The notes under the pieces are model-generated. The model had not been told where the DNA came from, did no database searches, and saw only the letters and a list, made by a program, of their open reading frames with translations. 64,000 nt of DNA from assembly GCF_039535785.1 (NCBI RefSeq), contig NZ_BAAAXV010000001.1, positions 2,604,001 to 2,668,000 of the forward strand, written 5' to 3'. Source of the stretch: Nonomuraea helvata (GTDB lineage Bacteria; Actinomycetota; Actinomycetes; Streptosporangiales; Streptosporangiaceae). The translations under genes were made by a program, and so were the position numbers. Shown here piece by piece: positions 23,814 to 30,305 of the stretch. Each line of letters opens with the position of its first letter. The stretch's first letter is position 1.

Positions 23814-25005
23814 GCCCCGAGCGTCGCGCTCCGGGCCGCCGATTCCCTCCCGAGCCGTGGGGATCCTCCTCGCCCTTGAGGGGGATGGTCACGTCCAGCT
23901 CGAAGCCGTCGCCGACCGGCCCGGCGGTCAGCGTGCCGCCGGCGAGCCGGACACGCTCACGCAGTCCCGCCAGCCCCAGCCCGCCCGGCAGCGCGGTCGA
24001 TCGGCCCCGCGGCCGGCCGTTGCGCACGGTGACGCGGCCGGGCGCGATCCGCACCGTGACGGCGGCACCCGGCGCGTGCTTGGCCGCGTTCGTGAGCGCC
24101 TCCTGCACCACCGCGTGCGCCAGGCCGGGCACCGGCCCGGGCGCTAGGTCCAGGGTGACCGGCATGCCCGAGTCCCTGGCCCGGCGCACCAGCTCGGCCA
24201 CGTCCTCGTCCACGGGTGACAGCGGCGCCACGTCGGAGTCCTCACGCAGCAGTCCGATGATCTGGCGCAGCCGCTCCGTGGCGTCCGCCGCCGCCAGCCG
24301 CAGCTCCCCCGCCGCCTTGACATGCGCCTGGTCCAGCCCGGCTGCCAGCTCGAGCCCCGCCGCCCTGACCGCGATCAGGGCCAGGTCATGGCCGAGCGAG
24401 TCGTGCATGTCCCGCGCGATCCTGGCCCTCTCGCGCAGCCTCGCCTGCGCCTCGCCCGACAGCCTGGCCTGCGTGCGCTGGTGCAGCAGCCTCCTCCTGA
24501 GCAGCCCCAGCAGGTACGGCACCACGTACGTGCCGAGCAGCCCCGTCACCATGGACACCCACAGGGCGAGATCGGCGCCCTGCGCCAGCACCACGCTCAC
24601 ACCGACGACCGAGATCAGGCAGAAGGCCACCAGCGCCGGCCAGATCGCGGCCAGGCGCCGCCCGCTGAGGTAGGCGTACCACATGATGAACGGCGAGGAG
24701 CCCAGCAACGGAAGGATCTTCACGCCGCGCCGGGGCAGCAGCCAGCTCAGGTCCACGGTCGCGAACCCCTCGCTGAACCGCCACGGCCCCAGCGGCAGCA
24801 GCAGCATCAGCGCGGCCAGCGGCCAGCGGCGGCCGACCAGCACCGCCACCGAGGCCAGCCCGATCCTGGGCACGGTCACGATGCCGAACGCGGCCGGGTC
24901 CTGGAACGGGTCAGGACCCATGGCCGCGACAAAGATGCCGAGCACGGCCCAGAGCAGCAGGTCGTAGACCACCTGGCGGCGGCTTTCGCGGCGAAGACGT
25001 CTCAC
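23806..25005 (-). CDS. NarL-family (HisKA_3) sensor histidine kinase without adjacent response regulator
   Basis: 399 residues. Four to five N-terminal helices (about 10-170) form the membrane sensor, followed by a coiled linker RTQARLSGEAQARLRERAR. The HisKA_3 dimerisation domain has the phosphoacceptor in ARDMHDSLGHDLAL. The ATPase domain carries the N-box VVQEALTNAAKHAPG and G-box LPGGLGLAGLRERV. Normally the regulator gene follows; here a membrane-protein gene does instead. Three ACGAAAGT-like sites upstream suggest that a NarL-type regulator acts on this promoter. Confidence 0.88.
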   Translation of the reverse strand: MRRLRRESRRQVVYDLLLWAVLGIFVAAMGPDPFQDPAAFGIVTVPRIGLASVAVLVGRRWPLAALMLLLPLGPWRFSEGFATVDLSWLLPRRGVKILPLLGSSPFIMWYAYLSGRRLAAIWPALVAFCLISVVGVSVVLAQGADLALWVSMVTGLLGTYVVPYLLGLLRRRLLHQRTQARLSGEAQARLRERARIARDMHDSLGHDLALIAVRAAGLELAAGLDQAHVKAAGELRLAAADATERLRQIIGLLREDSDVAPLSPVDEDVAELVRRARDSGMPVTLDLAPGPVPGLAHAVVQEALTNAAKHAPGAAVTVRIAPGRVTVRNGRPRGRSTALPGGLGLAGLRERVRLAGGTLTAGPVGDGFELDVTIPLKGEEDPHGSGGNRRPGARRSGHD

Positions 25006-25395
25006 CGCACCGACGTTATCCGCCCCACGGGCGCGGGGGCCTGCCCGAAAGTCGGCCGGCGACCCTGACGAAAGTCAGGGTGGGGCCTCGCCCCCCGTCG
25101 CGGTAGAGCTAGCACCACCTCGAAAGCGCCTACCTCCACTCCTGTTTCCGCCTGCGGAAGCCGGTTTGATCGATGGTGTCAACCGGAGGTCGGAACCGGG
25201 CCCCTGACGAAAGTAGGGGGTGTCGCGTACCGATCGTCCGATGTGCCGTGACCTGCGGAGTTTCTACCTTCATGGGGAACCGGCCCTGACCCGCTTAAGG
25301 GATGGGTCCGCGTTCGACCCGGGGCATCCCCGATGTCCCAGGCCCGCCCACGCCGACACGCTGTGTGGGTGCCCTAACGATCGGAGTCCACGCTC
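25006..25395. promoter_or_regulatory. Divergent control region with repeated (A/C)CGAAAGT boxes
   Basis: This 390-nt gap separates the kinase (minus) from dedA (plus). CCGAAAGT (25045-25052) and ACGAAAGT (25068-25075, centre of the palindrome CCCTGAC-GAAA-GTCAGGG) lie 23 nt apart near the kinase start. A third ACGAAAGT is at 25207-25214 inside CCCCTGACGAAAGTAGGGG. These look like binding sites for a two-component regulator. The remaining 180 nt before dedA hold no gene or clear motif; a leader is possible. GGAG lies 9 nt before the dedA ATG. Confidence 0.5.
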
Positions 25396-26013
25396 ATGTC
25401 GCACGCCATCCTCGACCTGGTCCAGCAGGCGATGTCATCACCCTGGCTGTACGCCGCGCTGTTCGCCCTCGCGCTGCTCGACGGGTTCTTCCCCATCGTG
25501 CCGGCCGAGACCTCAGTGATCACCGCCGCGGTCTTCGCCGCGTCGGGCGAGACGAACCTGGCCCTGGTCATCCTGGTCGCGGCACTGGGCGCGTTCGCGG
25601 GTGACCACATCTCCTACCTGATCGGCAACAGGTCGGCGGGCAGGCTGCAGCAGAAGAAGGCGTTCGTCTGGGCACGCGGCGCGCTGGCCGAGCGGGGCGG
25701 TCTCGTCCTGGTCGCGGCCAGGTACATCCCCGGCGGGCGCACCGCGACCACGCTGACCATGGGCGCCGTGCGGCATCCGCTGCGCTCGTTCACGTTCTTC
25801 GACGCGATCGCGGCGAGCTCGTGGGCGGTGTACTCCGGGCTGATCGGCTTCTTCGGCGGGATGGCGTTCGAGAACGACCCGTTCAAGGGCCTGCTCCTCG
25901 GCCTCGGCATCGCGGTGTCCATCACCGCGGTCGTCGAGGTCGTGAGATGGCTCAGGAAGCGACGCGCCATCCAGCCTTCCCCAGAACGTCTTCCTGCGGA
26001 CACGTCCGTTTGA
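25396..26013 (+). CDS. DedA-family membrane protein
   Basis: 205 residues. The start is fixed by ATCGGAG upstream. The DedA/SNARE-associated core is clear: FPIVPAETSVITAAV, GDHISYLIGNRSAG, and the basic motif VAARYIPGGRTATTLTMG. DedA proteins help move polyprenyl phosphates or phospholipids across the membrane and support membrane potential. It is the first gene of a run of four on the same strand that are all membrane- or lipid-related, so a cell-envelope role is likely. Confidence 0.88.
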   Translation: MSHAILDLVQQAMSSPWLYAALFALALLDGFFPIVPAETSVITAAVFAASGETNLALVILVAALGAFAGDHISYLIGNRSAGRLQQKKAFVWARGALAERGGLVLVAARYIPGGRTATTLTMGAVRHPLRSFTFFDAIAASSWAVYSGLIGFFGGMAFENDPFKGLLLGLGIAVSITAVVEVVRWLRKRRAIQPSPERLPADTSV

Positions 26014-26049
26014 CCCTGCCTGGCAACCATCCGTCTGAAAGGAGTGCGC

Positions 26050-26871
26050 ATGACTCTGCTGGCCGCGGCGATCGCCCTGGTCGGTTCGCTGTTCTTCGCG
26101 CTCGGAGCCGCGCTTCAGCAGTTCGAGGCAGTCGAGTCGGCCAAGCCGGGGCTGCTGACGCTGCTGCGCAGGCCGCGCTGGCTGATCGGCGGCGCCTCCA
26201 TTCTGGCGGGTGGTGGCCTGCACATCGTCGCGCTCGGCCTCGGTCCGCTGACCATCGTCCAACCGATGGGCGTGGCCAGCCTGCTGTTCGCCCTCCCCAT
26301 CGCCGCCACGCTGCACGGCCGCAGGCCCTCGCGCAGGGAGCTGACGGCCGCCGGCGTGGTGGCGGCCGGGCTGGTCGGGCTCGTGCTGCTCGTCCCCGCC
26401 TCCGAAGGTCCCACCTACCTCAGCCCGAGCGGCGTGCTCACGCTGCTCGGCGTGGCCGGCGTCGCGGCGGTCCTGCTGTGGGCCGGCTCGAAGGCGGTCT
26501 CGCCCGCCGGCCGGGCCGCGCTCCTGGCCACCAGCTCCGGCGTGCTGTACGGCGCCACCGCCACCCTCATGCGCGTGCTGGTGGACGGCGCCTGGAACTG
26601 GTGGTACCTGCTCGCGCTGCCGGTGCCCGCGCTGCTGGCGCTCATGATGCTCCAGCGGGCCTACGCCGCCGGGCACTTCGGCGTCTCGTTCGCCTCACTC
26701 CAGATCGCCGACCCCCTGACGGCGGTCGCGTTCGGCGCGCTCCTGCTCGGTGAGCCCCTGCCGAGCGGGATCGCGCCGGTCCTGGCCGCGGCTCTCACCG
26801 CGGCCGGCACCATCGCGCTCGCCCGGACCAGCCCGCTGGAAGCCCACCGCAATTCCCCCACCCCTGTGTGA
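26050..26871 (+). CDS. DMT/EamA-type transporter
   Basis: 273 residues from ATG 26050 with a strong AAAGGAG. It has nine to ten hydrophobic helices. Features include ALQQFEAVESAKP near the start, QPMGVASLLFALPIAA, and FASLQIADPLTAVAFGALLLGEPLP, the closing motif of the DMT superfamily (EamA or NIPA-like). The ALQQFEA motif after TM1 is typical of actinobacterial members of this group. Substrate unknown. It lies 36 nt after dedA and 18 nt before the glycosyltransferase gene. Confidence 0.82.
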   Translation: MTLLAAAIALVGSLFFALGAALQQFEAVESAKPGLLTLLRRPRWLIGGASILAGGGLHIVALGLGPLTIVQPMGVASLLFALPIAATLHGRRPSRRELTAAGVVAAGLVGLVLLVPASEGPTYLSPSGVLTLLGVAGVAAVLLWAGSKAVSPAGRAALLATSSGVLYGATATLMRVLVDGAWNWWYLLALPVPALLALMMLQRAYAAGHFGVSFASLQIADPLTAVAFGALLLGEPLPSGIAPVLAAALTAAGTIALARTSPLEAHRNSPTPV

Positions 26872-26889
26872 AAACGGAGTCTCACTGCC

Positions 26890-28110
26890 ATGGCCATGCC
26901 CCTGCGTTCGCTCCCCGAGACCGTCATCGCTTCCGAGACCGTCATCGCCCCCGAGCGTCCCCGTCGCGTCCTGATCTCGACCGACACCTACCCGCCGGAC
27001 GTCAACGGCGCCGCCTACTTCACGCACCGCCTGGCCACCGGCCTGGCCGAGCGCGGCAACGAGGTGCACGTGGTCTGCCAGTCTGAGGCGGGCCCGCCCA
27101 CCGCCGACGTGGTGGACGGCGTGATCGTGCACCGGCTGCGCTCCGCCCCCATCCCGGTCCACCCCACCATGCGCTTCACCGTGCCGACCCGGCTCGACCG
27201 GCTGGTCGCGGACATCAAGCCCGACGTCCTGCACACACAGGGCCACTTCGTGGTCGGCCGGGCGGCCATCGCCGCCGCCCGCCGCGCGGGCGTGCCCGTC
27301 GTGGCCACCAACCACTTCATGCCCGACAACCTCTTCCAGTTCTGCCACATCCCCGACCGGCTGCGGGCCAGGGCCGGCCGGCTGGCCTGGCGCGACTTCA
27401 GCCGGATCTTCAACCGGGCCGACCACATCACCACCCCGACGCCGCTGGCCGCCGGGCTCCTGGCCGACCAGGGCTTCGCCCGCGAGGTCGAGGCGGTCTC
27501 CTGCGGGATCGACCTGGCCAGGTTCCACCCGCACTCCGAGCCCAAGGCGTGGGCACGCAAGCTGTTCGACCTGCCCGACCGGCCCACGGTCCTGTTCGTC
27601 GGCCGCCTGGACGAGGAGAAGTGCCTGGACGAGCTCGTACGCGCGCTGCCGCTCGTGCTGAACGAGACCGACGCGCAGGTGGCGTTCGTCGGCAAGGGGA
27701 ACCAGCGGGCGGAGCTGGAGAGGCTGGCCAAGCGCATCGGCGTGGGCGAGCGGGTGTTCTTCCTGGGCTTCGTGCCCGACGAGAACATGCCCCAGGCGTT
27801 CGCGGCCGCCGACGTGTTCGCCATGCCGGGCATCGCCGAGCTGCAGAGCATCGCCACGCTGGAGGCCATGGCCTCGGGGCTGCCGGTGGTGGCCGCCGAC
27901 GCGATGGCGCTGCCGCACCTGGTGGACGACAACGGCTACCTGTTCCAGCCGGGCGACGTGGTCGCGCTGGCCAGGCATCTGACGTCCATCCTCACGGACG
28001 ACGGCCTGCGGACCAGGTTCGGCAAGGCCAGCAGGGAGCTGGCGCTCACCCACGACCATCAGTCGTCGCTCGCCCGGTTCGAGCAGATCTACGATGAGGT
28101 GACCCGATGA
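26890..28110 (+). CDS. GT4 glycosyltransferase (diacylglycerol/phosphatidylinositol glycosyltransferase type)
   Basis: 406 residues. The GT-B fold begins VLISTDTYPPDVNGAAYFTH, followed by HTQGHFVVGRAA, the donor site VLFVGRLDEEKCLDELV, and the EX7E motif in IAELQSIATLEAMASGLPVV. The N-terminal TYPPDVNG loop is shared with PimA/PimB-like and monoglucosyl-diacylglycerol synthases, so a membrane-lipid acceptor is likely. The protein starts with a small duplication (ETVIASETVIAPE) encoded by a 15-nt near repeat, which suggests the true start could be later. Its stop overlaps the DUF998 gene (ATGA). Confidence 0.85.
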   Translation: MAMPLRSLPETVIASETVIAPERPRRVLISTDTYPPDVNGAAYFTHRLATGLAERGNEVHVVCQSEAGPPTADVVDGVIVHRLRSAPIPVHPTMRFTVPTRLDRLVADIKPDVLHTQGHFVVGRAAIAAARRAGVPVVATNHFMPDNLFQFCHIPDRLRARAGRLAWRDFSRIFNRADHITTPTPLAAGLLADQGFAREVEAVSCGIDLARFHPHSEPKAWARKLFDLPDRPTVLFVGRLDEEKCLDELVRALPLVLNETDAQVAFVGKGNQRAELERLAKRIGVGERVFFLGFVPDENMPQAFAAADVFAMPGIAELQSIATLEAMASGLPVVAADAMALPHLVDDNGYLFQPGDVVALARHLTSILTDDGLRTRFGKASRELALTHDHQSSLARFEQIYDEVTR

Positions 28111-28772
28111 TCACACGCCAGAGCGCCTTGGGCGCTGTCGCCGGCACGGTCGTCTCCGCGGGCGCGCTGACGTACGCGCAGGTCGCCCTGCCCGCGCAGA
28201 CGCTGCTCAGCGACTACGCGCTGGTCTCAGGCGGGCTCGTGCCCGTGCTGATCGGGATGCTGGCGCTGGCGGGGACGTGCCTGTCTCTCGCGTACGGCCT
28301 CGCGGCCGGCGACCCGGCGCGCACCGCGGCCACCAGGGTGCTGCTGCTGGCCGGAGCGGCGGGGCTGATGCTGAGCGCGATCTTCCCCACGGACCCGTCG
28401 CCGATCGGCTCGATGACCGGCGAGATCCACCGGTGGGCGGCGGCCGTCGTGTTCACCTCGCTGCCGGTCGCCGGCTGGGCCCTGGCGAGGGGCCGGGCCG
28501 CAGCGCCCCGATGGAACGCCGTCCGGGCCCTGAGCGTGACCTCCGCGGTCACCCTGGTCGTCTACCTGGCGGCGCACCCCGCCTCCATCACCTCGACGCT
28601 GATCGACGGCTCGGCCTACTACGGGCTGCTGGAGCGCGGCCTGGTGCTGGCCGAGATGGCGCTGCTGACCGCCATGGCCCTGGCCTGCCTCGGAAGGCGG
28701 CCCGCCGTCCAGGCCTCGGCGAGCCCGGCCGAGCCCCGGCCCTCGGAACGGTCGGAACGGCTGGCGGCCTGA
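28107..28772 (+). CDS. DUF998 membrane protein
   Basis: 221 residues with six helices. The family signature is LSAIFPTDPSPIGSMTGEIHRWAA, with the conserved HRWAA. DUF998 proteins are of unknown function, often near lipid or glycosyltransferase genes. It is coupled by an ATGA overlap to the GT4 gene and closes the four-gene dedA operon. Confidence 0.82.
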   Translation: MITRQSALGAVAGTVVSAGALTYAQVALPAQTLLSDYALVSGGLVPVLIGMLALAGTCLSLAYGLAAGDPARTAATRVLLLAGAAGLMLSAIFPTDPSPIGSMTGEIHRWAAAVVFTSLPVAGWALARGRAAAPRWNAVRALSVTSAVTLVVYLAAHPASITSTLIDGSAYYGLLERGLVLAEMALLTAMALACLGRRPAVQASASPAEPRPSERSERLAA

Positions 28773-28823
28773 TGCTCCCATCTTTCGACCGGCGACGAAA
28801 CTACCCCGTTCTAGCGTGGAGCC

Positions 28824-29558
28824 ATGCTCATCACACGCCACGCGGACGCCGAAGCGGTGCTCTCCGATCCGAGGTACGTGCCCCCTCCCGTACGCCAGGA
28901 CGCCGAGGAGGGGACGCTGGCCTGGCTGCGCGCCCAGGTGTCGCGGTTCAGCGCCGGCGAGACGCACGCCGGGCGGCGCCGGCTGCTCGTCGAACGGCTG
29001 GCCGCGCTTGACCCCGCCGAGCTGAGACCGGCGGCCAGAGCCATGACCTCGGAACGGGACGGGGACTGGCGGGGCGTGCCCACGGCCGTGCTCGGCGCCG
29101 CCCTGGGCGTCAAGGACACGAGCGCCGTGCCGGCCGCCGCGGCCGGCTACCTGTCCGGTGAGGAGAGCCCGGAGGCCGACGCCGCCGTCGCCGAGCTGCT
29201 CGAGCTGGCCGGCATCCCCGAGATCACGCTGCTGCTGCAGGGGCACGCCGCCACGGAGGCGCTCATCGAGAACGCGCTCAGGCAGGCCCACCCCGGAGAC
29301 GACATCGAGACGCTGCTGAACGAGACGCTCAAGCAGGACCCGCCGCTCAAGGCCACCCGCAGGCTCGACACGCAGACCGGCGAGGAAGTGACGATCGACC
29401 TCGTGGCGGCCAACCGCGACCCCTCAGGCGGCCGGACTCCCCATCTGACCTTCGGGTACGGCGTACGTCCCTGCCCGGCACCCGCCCACGCGCTAGCGCT
29501 CGCCGCGGGCGTGCTCGAGGCCCTGCTCCACGGGAAGCCCGCCAGGAGGCCCGAATGA
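28824..29558 (+). CDS. Miniature cytochrome P450-like protein
   Basis: 244 residues against about 400 for a P450. Recognisable parts: N-terminal ITRHADAEAVLSDPRY; I-helix-like LLLQGHAATEALI (137-149); the K-helix position reads ETLK (167-170) where P450s have ExxR; the AANRDPSGG segment; and the heme loop FGYGVRPCPAP with the thiolate Cys217. The long central helices are missing. Heme binding is possible but classical monooxygenase function is doubtful because ExxR is lost. It is coupled by an ATGA overlap to the PEP-mutase-family gene, so they probably act together. Confidence 0.7.
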   Translation: MLITRHADAEAVLSDPRYVPPPVRQDAEEGTLAWLRAQVSRFSAGETHAGRRRLLVERLAALDPAELRPAARAMTSERDGDWRGVPTAVLGAALGVKDTSAVPAAAAGYLSGEESPEADAAVAELLELAGIPEITLLLQGHAATEALIENALRQAHPGDDIETLLNETLKQDPPLKATRRLDTQTGEEVTIDLVAANRDPSGGRTPHLTFGYGVRPCPAPAHALALAAGVLEALLHGKPARRPE

Positions 29559-30298
29559 ACTTCCACGACCTGCACCGCCCAGGAGATCCGCTGCTGCTGC
29601 CGAACGCGTGGGACTACGGCTCCGCCGCCCTCCTCGCCGCGCACGGATTCCCGGCGATCGGCACGACCAGCCTCGGCGTGGCCGCCGCATACGGAAAGCC
29701 CGACGGAACCGGAGCGACCAAGGCGGAGACGATCGAACTGGTCGAGGCCATCAAGGACCTGGGCGTCATGGTCACCGTGGACATCGAGGGCGGGTTCAGC
29801 GACGACCCCGCCGAGGTGTCCGACCTGGTCGCGAGCCTGGCCGTGCTCGGAGCCGTCGGCGTCAACCTGGAGGACGGCCGACCGGACGGCACGCTGCGCC
29901 CGATCGAGCTGCACCAGCGGATCATCGAGGCGGCCAAGGGACACGGCGTGTTCGTCAACGCCCGCACGGACACGTACTGGCTGAAGACCGGCGGCGACAC
30001 GATGGAAAGAGTGGCCGCCTACGGGCACGCCGACGGGATCTTCGTGCCCGGGATGACCGACCTGAAGGAGATCGCCGAGGTGGCGGCCGGCACGCCGCTC
30101 CCGCTCAACGTCCTCCATCAGCCGAACGGCCCCACCCTGGCCCAGCTCGCCGAGGCCGGTGTGGCCAGGGTGAGCACCGGGTCGCTGCTGTACCGCGCCG
30201 CGCTCGGGGAGGCGGTGGCGACGGCGCTCGCCGCCCAGGGGAAGCAGGCACCGCCGATGCCGACATACGCGGAGATCTCGGCCCTGCTGCCCCGATAA
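29555..30298 (+). CDS. PEP mutase / isocitrate lyase superfamily enzyme
   Basis: 247 residues. Core motifs: LPNAWDYGSAALLAAHGFPAIGTTS, VTVDIEGGF (metal-binding Asp/Glu), GVNLEDGRPDG and FVNARTDTYWL. These match the 2-methylisocitrate-lyase-like branch often annotated as isocitrate lyase/phosphoenolpyruvate mutase. The reaction is C-C or C-P bond cleavage next to a carboxylate; the true substrate is unknown. It overlaps the mini-P450 by 4 nt and ends 7 nt before the second BTAD regulator. Confidence 0.85.
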   Translation: MNFHDLHRPGDPLLLPNAWDYGSAALLAAHGFPAIGTTSLGVAAAYGKPDGTGATKAETIELVEAIKDLGVMVTVDIEGGFSDDPAEVSDLVASLAVLGAVGVNLEDGRPDGTLRPIELHQRIIEAAKGHGVFVNARTDTYWLKTGGDTMERVAAYGHADGIFVPGMTDLKEIAEVAAGTPLPLNVLHQPNGPTLAQLAEAGVARVSTGSLLYRAALGEAVATALAAQGKQAPPMPTYAEISALLPR

Positions 30299-30305
30299 TC
30301 GAGGC

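Noticed and set aside
25255..25300. GGAGTTTCTACC upstream of dedA, which looks like the J2/3 core of purine riboswitches.
   Set aside because: The flanking helices P1-P3, the L2/L3 loops and the TATAA and GACTA elements are not present, and the downstream genes are not purine genes.
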